DNA of 64,000 nucleotides from Trebonia sp963737285 (GCA_963737285.1 CAVTRT010000001.1:879090-943089); one strand, 5' to 3'; counted from the first letter of the stretch, positions 9,074 through 17,488 are shown. Made by a program: numbers and translations. The notes: generated from the sequence alone by a model not told the origin.

Positions 9074-9921
9074 TGTCCGGGGGCGGCCGGGAGGATCTGC
9101 CGTAGGGTGCGCGGCCGTCCTGGATTAAGGCTGAGTTCTTCCGGATAGCCGAGCGAGACTTCCTCGAACCGGACGCCGTCCTGCCAGGTGGTGCCCGGGA
9201 TGTGCAGGTGCCCGTAGACGACGGCTTGCGCACCGAATCGCAGGTGCCAGTCCGCTGTCCGTTCGGTGCCGCACCACTGGGCGAACTCGGGATATTTCAG
9301 GACTCGCGTTGGCTCGCGAGTCAGCGGAAAGTGGCTGACCAGCACCGTTGGGGTGCCCGGCGGCAGCGCTGCCAGCCGCCGTTCGGTCGCCTCGGCACGC
9401 GCGTGGCACCAGGCGTCCCTACTCGGATAGGGGTCAGGGTGCAGCACGGCCTCATCCGAGCACACAATGCCTGTCTCGTAAGCCAGGGCGAGCGCCTCGT
9501 CCTTCGTGGTCGCGCCGTCCGGGCGGAACGAATAGTCATACAGCACGAACAACGGCACGATCGTGATCGGCCCGCTAGCCCCCTGCCATCGCGGAAACGG
9601 GTCCTCCGGCGTGATCACGCCAATCCGGCGGCACATTGTCACCAGGTACCGGTACCGGGCTTCGCCGCGCAACGGGACCGGGTCCGTGCTGAGTGTCCAC
9701 AGTTCATGGTTGCCGGGAACCCAGACCACGGTCGCGAATCGCGTTCGCAGCACGCGCAGCGTCCATTCGATGTCCGCGGCTTTCTCCGCCACGTCCCCGG
9801 CGACCAGCAGCCAGTCGCACGGACTGTCCGGCCGGAGGTTCGCAACCCATTCCCGGTTTTCCGGGAAGGTGACGTGCAGGTCGCTGACCGCTAGCAGCCG
9901 CCCTGGCGGGTTTATGCTCAG
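9031..9921 (-). CDS. Metallophosphoesterase, probable CTG start coupled to htpG
   Basis: 296-residue calcineurin-like phosphoesterase with the complete metal-binding set: SDLHVTF (D-x-H), GDVAEK (GD), GNHELW (GNHE), SHFPLT (H) and GHLHIPG (GHxH). The first two motifs lie upstream of the first ATG of the frame, so the gene must start earlier. The only workable position is a CTG at 9921-9919 that overlaps the htpG stop as CTGA, with GAGGAG five bases upstream. This suggests a non-ATG start translationally coupled to htpG. Substrate unknown. It looks like a chromosomal housekeeping gene rather than a cluster gene. Confidence 0.85.
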   Translation of the reverse strand: MSINPPGRLLAVSDLHVTFPENREWVANLRPDSPCDWLLVAGDVAEKAADIEWTLRVLRTRFATVVWVPGNHELWTLSTDPVPLRGEARYRYLVTMCRRIGVITPEDPFPRWQGASGPITIVPLFVLYDYSFRPDGATTKDEALALAYETGIVCSDEAVLHPDPYPSRDAWCHARAEATERRLAALPPGTPTVLVSHFPLTREPTRVLKYPEFAQWCGTERTADWHLRFGAQAVVYGHLHIPGTTWQDGVRFEEVSLGYPEELSLNPGRPRTLRQILPAAPGHYATGTTTAVTRNP

Positions 9922-11876
9922 CGTGTCTCCTCGCTGGTGCTAGCTTCCCCGGTTCCTGGGGCTTCTTCCTCGTCGGTGAGGGCCGTGAGCAGGCTGTTGA
10001 GCCGTTGAACGAACGTGGTGGGGTCCTCGATCCGGGCACCAAGGGTGAGGACCGCCTGGTTGAACAGGACCTGCGCCCACTCGCCGATGTGCTTGCCAGC
10101 TTGTGCGCGGTTGAGCCGCTGGATGAGCGGATGCTTCGGATTGAGTTCCAGCACCGCCTGGCGCGGCAGGCCAGTTCCGCGCAGTCGTTGCATGAGGTTG
10201 ATGTCGATTTCCGGCTCGTTGCTGACGATGCAGGCAGGGGAGGTGGTGAGCCGGGTGGACAGGCGCACGTCCCAGGCCTGCCCGGCCAGGTAGGCCTTCA
10301 GCTTGCCGAGCAGCTCGGCGTACTCGGTGTCGGCCTGCTCCTTGGCCTGCTTTTCCTCCTCATCGGCCAGCGCGCCCAAGTCCCCGGCGCCCTGGGCGAC
10401 CGACTGCAGCTTCTTGCCGTCGAACTCCCGCAAGCTGGACACCACCCAGTTGTCCACGCCCTCGCTGAGCAGCAGCACCTCCACGCCCTTAGCGCGGAAC
10501 ACCTCCAGGTGCGGGCTGGACTTGGCCGCGGCCAGCGACGGTGCCAGCAGGTAGTAGATGTCTTCCTGGGCATCCTTCATCCGCGCGGCGTACTGGGCCA
10601 GCGAAGTATCCGGGTCGTCGGTGGCGGACTTGGTGGAGGAGAACCGCAGCAGCTTGGCGATCTCGTCCCGGTTGGAATAATCGTCGGCGATACCATCCTT
10701 GAGGGTCGTGCCGAACTCCTTCCAGAACGTGGCGTACTTCTCCGGCTCGCTGTCGGCGAGCTCCGCGAGCCGCCGCAGCACTCGCTTTACCGCGTTGTTC
10801 CTGATGTTGTCAAGCGCCCGGCTGCCCTGCAGGATCTCCCGGGAGACGTTCAGCGGCAGGTCGGCCGAGTCGATGACGCCGCGGATGAACCGCAGGTACT
10901 TCGGCAGGATCTGCCCGGTGTCCTCCATGATGAACACCCGCCGCACATGCAGTCGCACCCCGCGGCGCGCCTCTGCCACCCACAGGTCATACGGCGCGCG
11001 GGACGGGATGAACAGCAGCAGCGTGTACTCGTAGGTTCCCTCGACCCGGGCGTGCACCCAGGCCAGCGGATCGGTGAACTCGCCTGCGATGTGCTGGTAG
11101 AAGTTGCTGTAGTCCGTGCCAGTGAGCTCGCCTTTGGGGCGGGTCCACAGCGCCGATCCCTGGTTGACGGTAACGTCTTGCTGGGGCTTGGCCGGTTCCT
11201 CCTCAGCCCTGTCCTCGGGCTCGCCGGGCATCAGGATCGGCACGCTGATGTGGTCGGAGTACTTCCCGATGATCGACCGCAGCCGCCACCCGCTCAGCAG
11301 GTCGTCCTCGCCTTCCCGCAGGTGCAGCACCATCGTGGTGCCCCGCTCGAGCCGCTCGATTGTCTGCAGCGTGTAATCGCCCTTCCCGTCTGATTCCCAG
11401 CGCACCCCCTCGGCGGGTTCCAGGCCGGACCGCCGAGTGGTCAGCACCACCTTCTCGGCGACGATGAACGACGAGTAGAAGCCCACCCCGAACTGGCCGA
11501 TCAAGGCCGCGTCCTTGCGCTGGTCGCCGGTCAGCGACCGCAGGAACTCCCGGGTACCAGACTTGGCGATCGTGCCGATGTTCGCGATCACCTCATCACG
11601 GCTCATGCCGATGCCGTTGTCGGAGATGGTGATCGTGCCGGCGTCCTTGTCGTAGCCGACCCGGATCCGCAGCGGCCCCTCGCCCTCAGGAGGCTCCCCG
11701 CCCGACAGGAGTTCCAGCCGCAGCCGGTCAATCGCATCTGAGGCATTCGAGATCAGCTCGCGCAGGAAGATCTCCTTATTGGAGTACAGGGAATGGACCA
11801 TCAGGTCCAGGATCTGCGCTGCCTCCGCCTGGAAACTGAAGACTTCCTGCCCGGCCCGCTCCGCCTGCACTGTCAT
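9918..11876 (-). CDS. htpG: HtpG, Hsp90-family chaperone
   Basis: 652-residue bacterial Hsp90, full length. The GHKL ATPase domain is intact: NKEIFLRELISNASDAIDRL (about residue 33), DNGIGMSRDE (about 86) and GQFGVGFYSSF (about 125). The middle and C-terminal dimerisation domains follow. It is cytosolic and aids folding of client proteins. The stop overlaps the start of the phosphoesterase gene. It sits between cluster genes and mobile debris, so this part of the window may be ancestral chromosome into which cluster pieces were rearranged. A role in folding the giant NRPS is possible but nothing here shows it. Confidence 0.96.
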   Translation of the reverse strand: MTVQAERAGQEVFSFQAEAAQILDLMVHSLYSNKEIFLRELISNASDAIDRLRLELLSGGEPPEGEGPLRIRVGYDKDAGTITISDNGIGMSRDEVIANIGTIAKSGTREFLRSLTGDQRKDAALIGQFGVGFYSSFIVAEKVVLTTRRSGLEPAEGVRWESDGKGDYTLQTIERLERGTTMVLHLREGEDDLLSGWRLRSIIGKYSDHISVPILMPGEPEDRAEEEPAKPQQDVTVNQGSALWTRPKGELTGTDYSNFYQHIAGEFTDPLAWVHARVEGTYEYTLLLFIPSRAPYDLWVAEARRGVRLHVRRVFIMEDTGQILPKYLRFIRGVIDSADLPLNVSREILQGSRALDNIRNNAVKRVLRRLAELADSEPEKYATFWKEFGTTLKDGIADDYSNRDEIAKLLRFSSTKSATDDPDTSLAQYAARMKDAQEDIYYLLAPSLAAAKSSPHLEVFRAKGVEVLLLSEGVDNWVVSSLREFDGKKLQSVAQGAGDLGALADEEEKQAKEQADTEYAELLGKLKAYLAGQAWDVRLSTRLTTSPACIVSNEPEIDINLMQRLRGTGLPRQAVLELNPKHPLIQRLNRAQAGKHIGEWAQVLFNQAVLTLGARIEDPTTFVQRLNSLLTALTDEEEAPGTGEASTSEETR

Positions 11877-12245
11877 CCGACGCCTCCCGATCCCCTTTGA
11901 ATAGCATGCGCGGGGTCCAGTGCTGGCGACACCTATGTGTGAGTCAACTCGCCAAGGACGGGACCCGCAGCGCTTAGCGTAGCCCGCCTCCCTGCATTCG
12001 CACTAGCCCGCTGGAAGCAGATGTCGGCGGCGCAGCCGCCATCGCCATCTCTATGCGGAGGCCCTGTGCCCGTCGCCTCGCGAAAAGATCTCGGTCCGCC
12101 CCGCATGACACAGTGGCGCCAGGCGGACTGGTCTAGCGCCCGGGATCATGTGGATGAAGGTCATTGCCCCCGCCGCAGAGCTCCCACTGGTGCCGCCGGA
12201 CACGGACCGCGCGCTGTCCTTGACCATGCCCAGGCAAGCGGGGAT
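11877..12245. other. Intergenic region upstream of htpG
   Basis: Region between the htpG start and the first recognisable integrase remnant. It should contain the htpG promoter. I found no recognisable heat-shock operator, RNA gene or coding pattern. Confidence 0.45.
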
Positions 12246-12560
12246 CGCGGTGCCGCGACTACGCGGTCCTGCTGCTAGTCGCCCGCCTTGGCCTACGTGC
12301 CTGCGAGGCGTGCCTGGCTGAGCCTGGAAGATATCCGCTGGCGCGCTGGCACCGTGATGATCCGCCGCAAGGCCGGCCGCATCGAGGAACTCCCACTGCC
12401 CGGCGATGTCAGGCTCGCACTGGCGGGCTACCTGCCTGCAGGCCCGCCCGCCGGTAGCACCTGCGACCCGTGCGGTGTTCGTGACTACGGTGGCGCCCCG
12501 CCGCGCGATGAGCAGGCAGAGGATCGGTGCCATCGTGCGCAGGGCGAGCGCTCGCGCGGC
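12246..12560 (+). pseudogene. Tyrosine recombinase remnant spread over three frames
   Basis: Three successive frames each keep part of one integrase. DYAVLLLVARLGLRA is the catalytic-domain start with the first Arg. One frame on, LSLEDIRWRAGTVMIRRKAG to ELPLPGDVRLALAGYL is the following strand region. Another frame on, RAVFVTTVAPRRAMSRQRIG is the block before the HxxR motif. The final HxxR and Tyr boxes are missing. At least two frameshifts and a 3' truncation make it dead. It resembles the XerD-like integrases of actinobacterial elements and is a different lineage from the intact integrase at 370-1443. Confidence 0.72.
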
Positions 12561-12752
12561 CAGGCCGGCGAAAACTCAACAGAAGATCAGCGGCCGACTC
12601 CGCTCCGAGATCGCCACCGCTACGCTATCCGCGGATACCTCGACACCGCCCACAAGCACCACGTCGACGTGATCACCGCCATCCGCGACGCCCTCACCGG
12701 AAACCCCTGGATGCCCCCATCCCCGCATGAGCACAACCTTGCCCGCCGCTAG
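12561..12752 (+). pseudogene. IS66-like transposase C-terminal remnant
   Basis: The end of this debris reads QQKISGRLRSE in one frame and then, after a shift, HRYAIRGYLDTAHKHHVDVI and RDALTGNPWMPP up to a stop at 12752. The order KxSGxxRS, then RxYxxTAxKHG, then a short C-terminal tail resembles the end of IS66-family transposases. Only the C-terminus is present and it is directly joined to the integrase remnant, so two dead elements are fused here. Family call tentative. Confidence 0.45.
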
Positions 12753-13146
12753 TCACGTTAGGCCACCGCCGTTAACACTGCGGGATAGGCCTGAATATTC
12801 AGCGAGGGGACCGAGCGGGCAGCCGGTGGCTCTGGCCCCTAGGCGTGCTGAGCGGCGGTACCGCAAGCGTCGCTGCGGATGGGGGGACCGCACGACGATC
12901 ATGCCGTGTCGCGATGTAGGGAAACCGCCCGGCGCGGTACCGCCGCACTGCGTAACGATACAAGCTGCCCCTAGTCCCTACAAGGCATGCCCTGGACCGG
13001 TCTAGCTTGCCGCCAATTCCAGCCCGTCTCGCTCTTTCTGTTCTGTCGGGACACGTTCAACTCACGCTGCTCCGCAGTTGAACGCGGGGGCCGGCTGGAC
13101 TGCTGGAATTTGCTTGCCTTTTTGAATCGGGAAAGGCGCATTGCTG
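12753..13146. other. Non-coding stretch with a stranded StrR-type palindrome
   Basis: No coding pattern is seen between the transposase remnant and the 3' end of the small gene at 13147-13488. Its notable content is the palindrome at 13055-13083, listed separately. Confidence 0.5.
13055..13083. promoter_or_regulatory. StrR-type operator, stranded copy 1
   Basis: GTTCAACTC (13055-13063), an 11-base spacer, then CAGTTGAAC (13075-13083). Arms and spacing match the StrR-family site GTTCGACTG-N11-CAGTCGAAC. It lies at the 3' end of the small minus-strand gene and faces only debris on the left, so the gene it controlled seems to be gone. Confidence 0.72.
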
Positions 13147-13488
13147 TCATTCAGCGGTCGCTGCGGCCTTTTCCGCGAGCGCTAGCCTGCCGGTGCCCTT
13201 GAGCGTCGCCAGATTGATATCCGCGATGCAGCGGACGGGATCGCCGTTTAGAGTTAGATTGCCCTCTACGTGCACCGTCCCCGTGCCATTGTCGAAGTCC
13301 GCGCCGCTGACATCGGAGGCGTCACGGTCCAGGGGAAATCCGAGTTCGGTACCGCCTCGTGTTTGGGTGAACTTGACCAGAATATACCCCATTTCTCCGG
13401 TCCGGTTACGGAGTTCTTCGACGGCCGGGTCCGTCCCGCCCATAATAATCGGCTGGTTGACGGTCAGGCGCTCGGTTAGTTCATTCAT
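13147..13488 (-). CDS. Small conserved-looking protein of unknown function
   Basis: 113-residue acidic protein starting at ATG 13488, with an ideal GGAGG seven bases upstream. The frame stays open far upstream (to 15270), but that extension runs through helicase and transposase debris, so this start is firm. Visible features: an N-terminal helix-like stretch (TDPAVEELRNRTGEMGYILV), then LVKFTQTRGGTELGFPLDR and paired beta-like segments GTVHVEGNLTLNGDPVRC and DINLATLKGTGRL, ending in an Ala/Glu-rich helix. No signal peptide or membrane segment. I recall similar small proteins in actinomycetes without known function. It is the only intact gene between 12 and 15.6 kb. Confidence 0.7.
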   Translation of the reverse strand: MNELTERLTVNQPIIMGGTDPAVEELRNRTGEMGYILVKFTQTRGGTELGFPLDRDASDVSGADFDNGTGTVHVEGNLTLNGDPVRCIADINLATLKGTGRLALAEKAAATAE

Positions 13489-13529
13489 GAGTAACCTCCG
13501 AGGGGAAGATGTTACCTGAGTACAATGAG

Positions 13530-14110
13530 TATCGCCTGTGCAATCTTCGCGGCGTTGGCGCTGATCCGCAATTGGTGCGACATGACGTGGCCCCGGCACG
13601 GCGAGGGAACCAGCGCCGGGATAAGGGCTACCTCGCCGCAGTCGGTAGTCCAGCGCGGTGTGCTGCTTTACAGAGCCTCTGGTGCGGACCGCGACGGCGA
13701 GCGCTCGCCGGGAGCCAACGAGCACGACCGGCTTCTTGGCGCGGGTGATCCCGGTGTACAGCAGGTTACGCTGCAGCATCACCCGTGATGCCACGGTGAG
13801 CGGGATGACCACGGCCGGGTACTCACTGCCCTGGGACCGGTGGAAAGTGACCGTGTAGGCGTGGGTGAGTTCATCCAACTCGTCGAACCCGCAGGCGAGG
13901 GACTCGTCCTCATGTGGGCAGCACGACGGTGTAGGAGAGGACCTCGAATTGCTTGCCATCTTGGGATAGGAGGTCCACTGCCCGCTCATCCGCAGCGACT
14001 CGCCCGCATGCGTGCCGAGCAGTGGCCCGACGGTCGTGACCAGGTCCGGGCCGCGCCCAGTGGCTATCCTGGCGATGATGTATTCCAGGACCAGCCAGCA
14101 TATCTGTAAT
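13530..14110 (-). pseudogene. RecD-like SF1 helicase C-terminal remnant
   Basis: The clear part (about 13920-13640) reads DELTHAYTVTFHRSQGSEYP, AVVIPLTV and NLLYTGITRAKKPVVLVGS, which are motifs V and VI of RecD/UvrD-type helicases. It is followed by the short tail HTALDYRLR. There is no Walker A or B region. Upstream the frame passes into unrelated sequence without a start. It is a dead 3' fragment, perhaps from a plasmid or integrative element. Confidence 0.68.
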
Positions 14111-14215
14111 AATGGGTCGGTCGCCAGGCAGGGGCGCTCGGCCGGGGAACAGCGTAAGGACTCCTGCTCCGTCCGCGGACCACAGGTGAGGGGACTGGGC
14201 CAGTCCGAAGGTACT

Positions 14216-14244
14216 GTTCGACCGGCGCAGTGCCGCAGTTGAAC
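14216..14244. promoter_or_regulatory. StrR-type operator, stranded copy 2
   Basis: GTTCGACCG (14216-14224), 11-base spacer, then CAGTTGAAC (14236-14244). It lies between the helicase remnant and the IS1380 remnant, 1.4 kb upstream of mbtH1. It could once have driven the mbtH1-hpgT operon before the IS1380 material separated them. Confidence 0.7.
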
Positions 14245-14394
14245 GCGTCTCGATCGCCTTCTCGTATGATCTGATGTGCTCGCCGCACCTGTGCGCGGAA
14301 GTGGCCGAGGCCAGGCGGGGCATCTGGGGCGGTTGCGAAACGCGGCGTGAGCCGATGCCACGCTACCGGTTCCGGCGTCCCTGATGACGCTGCT

Positions 14395-15310
14395 CGCTAC
14401 TTTCTCGCCGTTGTTCACGTCGAAGATCCAGCAGCGGAGCTGGTCATCCCAGGCGGCCTGCGGGTAGGCGATCGCCGTCCAGGCGTCTTCGGGGATTGAG
14501 GCGATGGCGGCCCGGATGCTGGAGTTCATGGGCACGGTGACGGAGAAGCACGCCCCGTTGTGGCGGATCGTCCCGGTCACGGCCGCGTTGTAGTAGGCGG
14601 AGTCCATCCGGACGATGATCGTCCCCGTGCAGCTGGCGTCCCGGGCCGTCCCGATGGCCTCGGCGGCGAGCCCGGCCGCACCGCGGGCGGAGGCGGCGTT
14701 TCCGCCGCGCAGCCGCACCGGGCCGAGGACCGGGGCGGCCAGCGAGGTGCTGATCACCGAGACCAGCGGGTTCAGGCCTCGCAGCAGCAGCGACTTCCCC
14801 TGGACCTTGGCGTGCCCGAGCGCCGCGCCTTCCTCCTGGTAGCCGTAGACCCGAAGCTGCGTGGAGTCGATATCGATGAACGTGAGGACTTCCGCGCCGG
14901 GCAGCAGTCGGGCGTCCCGCGCGAGCGCGGCGGTCAGCCCGCGGTGCGCCTTATTCGAGCTGCCGGACGTTGCCCCAGGTATAGGAGCGCAGGTGCGACC
15001 CGTGCGTGGACGGGGCGCGGACCCGTCAAGCAGCGTCTCCATCGCTTTGTCCCGCAGCAGGTCCATGTCGTCGACCGGGTCAGCGCCGGCGGCCATGCCT
15101 GCGACCAGGCACGCGACCTTGGCCGCCGCGTTCACCCCGCTCGCGCCGCCGGGCCGCACGCCCGCGAGCAGGCCCGGCAGCCCCGCCCGGTCCGCGAGGG
15201 CCATCACCGGGGACAGGCCCCGCGTGCGCCAGCAGGTTCGGGTCATCGAACACCGCACGCGTTTTACCAAGGCTGCGAGACAATCGCACTTGAAGGGTGT
15301 CCTCTCGGAT
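14395..15310 (-). pseudogene. IS1380-family transposase, N-terminal part, frameshifted
   Basis: Reading from right to left, GKTRAVFDDPNLLAHAG begins in one frame. After a shift near 15225 it continues as MALADRAGLPGLLAGVRPGG, AAKVACLVAGMAAGADPVDD, LTFIDIDSTQLRVYGYQEEG, LRGGNAASARGAAGLAAEAI and VRMDSAYYNAAV, with catalytic Asp in FIDIDST and RMDS. These are IS1380-family signatures. Similarity ends after DDQLRCWIFDV near 14400, so the C-terminal third is missing. The terminal repeat at 15342-15362 marks its right end. Dead copy. Confidence 0.82.
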
Positions 15311-15341
15311 GGGCCAGATGGAAGCGTCAGATACTCCCATC

Positions 15342-15362
15342 ATCCCAGGTCAGAGGCACCTT
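15342..15362. repeat. IS1380-type terminal inverted repeat (right end, copy 1)
   Basis: ATCCCAGGTCAGAGGCACC plus TT at 15342-15362 differs at only two positions from 27420-27440, next to the second IS1380 remnant. In both places the sequence sits just outside the 5' end of a minus-strand IS1380 transposase, as expected of the element's end. No matching opposite end was found for either copy. Confidence 0.75.
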
Positions 15363-15627
15363 CCATTTAAATGCCGGCAAAATCGAGGACTTTCGCCGGT
15401 GGATCCAGGCTAAGCTCCGCCGCGTCCTCATCGTCGCCGGATCTCGCGCATCTCACCCTGACCAGCCAACACCCGAGGGAAATCCGCGCCATCCGCCTGG
15501 CCTGGGACATCGTCGCCGCATAACTACTACGACAGAGTTAAACGTATTATGCCATGCGGTGCCGGGAGATATAATCATGGGTGAAAGTCCCGGTCATGAG
15601 CCGTAGGCAACCTGGAAGGGATGTTCG
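15363..15627. other. Region between IS1380 end and mbtH1
   Basis: A short open stretch near 15425-15524 ends in LTSQHPREIRAIRLAWDIVA then TAA. It has no start and no family I recognise, so it is probably another gene tail. The mbtH1 promoter must lie in the last 100 bases or upstream. No StrR-type palindrome occurs here. Confidence 0.4.
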
Positions 15628-15918
15628 GTGGCAACTAATCCGTTCGAGGACGAGGACGGGAACTACTTTGTCCTGGTCAACGATGAAGGTCGGCACTCGC
15701 TGTGGCCTGTCTTTGTCGACGTGCCAGGTGGCTGGGAGATTATATTCGGGGAGGACAAGCGTAAGGCGTGCCTTGACTTCATAGACGAGAACTGGACTGA
15801 CACGCTTCCTAAAAGCCTGGTCGGGCAGATGGAAGCGGATACTGCCGCGAGGCAGGACGGTCCTTCCGGAAACGGTTCGAAGGCGGCCAAGACGAAAGAG
15901 CGAGTCGGCGAAAAATGA
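15628..15918 (+). CDS. MbtH-like NRPS chaperone, copy 1
   Basis: 96-residue MbtH family protein with a GTG start (GGAAGGG about 8 bases upstream). Family signatures are NDEGRHSLWPVF, DVPGGWEIIFGE and NWTDTLPKSL. The conserved Ser, Leu, Trp-Pro and second Trp that pack against adenylation domains are present. The final block reads TDTLPKSL instead of the usual TDMRPKSL seen in copy 3. MbtH proteins bind adenylation domains and are often needed for their solubility and activity. A 25-residue Gly/Lys-rich tail follows the fold. The stop overlaps a 19-codon mini-ORF that runs into hpgT. Confidence 0.95.
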   Translation: MATNPFEDEDGNYFVLVNDEGRHSLWPVFVDVPGGWEIIFGEDKRKACLDFIDENWTDTLPKSLVGQMEADTAARQDGPSGNGSKAAKTKERVGEK

Positions 15919-15974
15919 TCGATCTAAAGGCTCTACACGAGGACGTGGAGCGTGACGGGCTCGCTGCGGGATGA
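15915..15974 (+). CDS. 19-residue mini-ORF coupling mbtH1 to hpgT
   Basis: ATG at 15915 overlaps the mbtH1 stop (ATGA), and its own TGA overlaps the aminotransferase ATG (ATGA at 15971-15974). It reads MIDLKALHEDVERDGLAAG. The double four-base overlap would let one ribosome pass through three cistrons. Its first residues loosely resemble the N-terminus of some aryl-glycine aminotransferases, so it could be a duplicated or displaced gene start. Real translation is unproven. Confidence 0.35.
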   Translation: MIDLKALHEDVERDGLAAG

Positions 15975-17488
15975 ACGTAGAATCTCTTACCGGGTCCACC
16001 CCGACGGCAAGCCTCCGGCAGGAAGATCTACACGCCAGCGTGTCCGATCCTGTCCTGGACACGATGAATTTCCTGAATGAAGTAACTTTCCGCTACCCAG
16101 ACGCGATATCCTTTGCGCCCGGCCGCCCGTACGACGGTTTCTTTGACACCGAGCAGATCTTCACGTACATCCGGACCTATCTCGATCACCTAGCCGCGGA
16201 AGGGAATTCGCCCGGTCAGATCCGCAGTGCACTGTTCCAGTACGGTCCGACCGCTGGCCAGATACGGGAACTTATCGCTCGCTCACTTCGTGATGACGAG
16301 AACGTCGACGTCCCGGCCGAATCGATCGTGGTCACCGTGGGCTGCCAGGAAGCCATGCTCCTGGTTCTCCGTGCAGTGATCGCGGGTCCGCAGGATGTGT
16401 TCCTGGTCTCCAGCCCGTGCTATGTCGGGATTACCGGTGCAGCGAAGCTTCTGGACATCGACGTGACCGAGGTCGAAGAGCGGGAGAACGGGTTCCGCTG
16501 CGCCGACCTGGACGCGGCGATCCGGGCCGAGCTCGCCCGCGGCCGTCGGCCACGGGCGTTCTACGTGGTGCCCGACCACTCCAACCCAACGGGAACCACC
16601 ATGCCGATGGAAACCAGGCACGAGCTCCTCGAGCTGGCCTCACGGCACGACATTCTGATCGTGGAGGACAGCCCATACCGGATGGTCAGCCCCGCCCCGC
16701 ACCTGCCAGCGCTGAAGTCGCTTGACCAGCAGCGCCGGGTCATCCACCTGGGTTCCTTCTCCAAGACCGCCTTCCCTGGTGCCAGAGTGGGATTCGTGGT
16801 CGCCGACCAACTCGTCACTGGCGCCGCGGGACACGTCAGCCTGCTGGCAGACGCGCTGGTCAAGATCAAGAGCATGGTGACGGTCAACACCCCGCCGGTG
16901 AGCCAGGCCGTCATAGCGGGCATGCTCCTCACCTGCCATGGGCGAGTGTCGGAGCTTAACGTCGAGGCGGCCGCCTACTACGCGAATGCCATGAAGGCCA
17001 CCCTCCGCAGGCTGGACCAGTGCTTCCCGGCGGAGCGCCGTGCCGCCCTAGGCGTGCGCTGGAACGAGCCAGAGGGAGGGTTCTTCCTCACAATGCGCGT
17101 TCCGTTCACAGCCGGGAATAAGGAATTGACACGATCGGCGGAGGATTTCGGAGTCATTTGGACGCCGATGTCTTATTTCTACCCGCATGGCGGCGGGGAT
17201 CGAAGTATCCGGCTATCCATCAGCTACCTGACGGAAGAAGACATAACCGACGGGATTGCTCGGCTGGCCCGCTTTATCGAAGCCGAAGCAGGCCGGGATC
17301 CGCTTTTACGGCGTTCAACCGGTGTGGTGCAGCAGTTGAACATGCGAGGCGTTTGTCTTATTGCCGGTAGGATAAACCTCGCGGTAGCCGGATATTGGCA
17401 AAAGGTGGTCACGAAATGCCCTATGTATCCACCAATGGTGTCCGCTTGGCATACGAGCGTACCGGACGTGGCGAACGCGTGCTCTTGA
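15971..17488 (+). CDS. hpgT: Aryl-glycine aminotransferase (HpgT-like, PLP fold type I)
   Basis: Class I/II aminotransferase close to HpgT, which forms Hpg from 4-hydroxyphenylglyoxylate and Dpg from its dihydroxy analogue. Visible landmarks: SDPVLDTMNFLNEVTFRYPD, ISFAPGRPYDGFF, FQYGPTAGQIRE, the Asn/Pro site VVPDHSNPTGT, EDSPYRMVSP and the Schiff-base lysine in HLGSFSKTAFPGARVG (about residue 265). The catalytic fold ends near residue 436 (ARLARFIEAE). The frame runs on 70 more residues, across a StrR-type operator (17313) and 73 bases into the next gene. That tail lacks family character, so the true stop was probably lost to an indel near 17290. Its neighbours hmaS and dpgABC fit the role. 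Confidence 0.9.
   Translation: MNVESLTGSTPTASLRQEDLHASVSDPVLDTMNFLNEVTFRYPDAISFAPGRPYDGFFDTEQIFTYIRTYLDHLAAEGNSPGQIRSALFQYGPTAGQIRELIARSLRDDENVDVPAESIVVTVGCQEAMLLVLRAVIAGPQDVFLVSSPCYVGITGAAKLLDIDVTEVEERENGFRCADLDAAIRAELARGRRPRAFYVVPDHSNPTGTTMPMETRHELLELASRHDILIVEDSPYRMVSPAPHLPALKSLDQQRRVIHLGSFSKTAFPGARVGFVVADQLVTGAAGHVSLLADALVKIKSMVTVNTPPVSQAVIAGMLLTCHGRVSELNVEAAAYYANAMKATLRRLDQCFPAERRAALGVRWNEPEGGFFLTMRVPFTAGNKELTRSAEDFGVIWTPMSYFYPHGGGDRSIRLSISYLTEEDITDGIARLARFIEAEAGRDPLLRRSTGVVQQLNMRGVCLIAGRINLAVAGYWQKVVTKCPMYPPMVSAWHTSVPDVANACS
17313..17341. promoter_or_regulatory. StrR-type operator within the hpgT 3' tail
   Basis: GTTCAACCG (17313-17321), 11-base spacer, then CAGTTGAAC (17333-17341). 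It lies 75 bases before the alpha/beta hydrolase start, suggesting a StrR-controlled promoter for hydrolase-mbtH2-hmaS-dpgABC. The overlap with the extended hpgT frame implies that this tail is not really coding. Confidence 0.8.

Noticed and set aside
12753..13140. CRISPR array or other tandem repeat system
   Set aside because: The only repeats in the window are IS ends, the GGTGCT microsatellite, StrR-type palindromes and NRPS duplications. No spaced direct repeats or cas genes were seen.
13147..15270. A single 707-residue minus-strand protein
   Set aside because: The frame joins an IS1380 fragment, a helicase tail and a small gene with its own ribosome binding site. Only the last 113 codons are a real gene.
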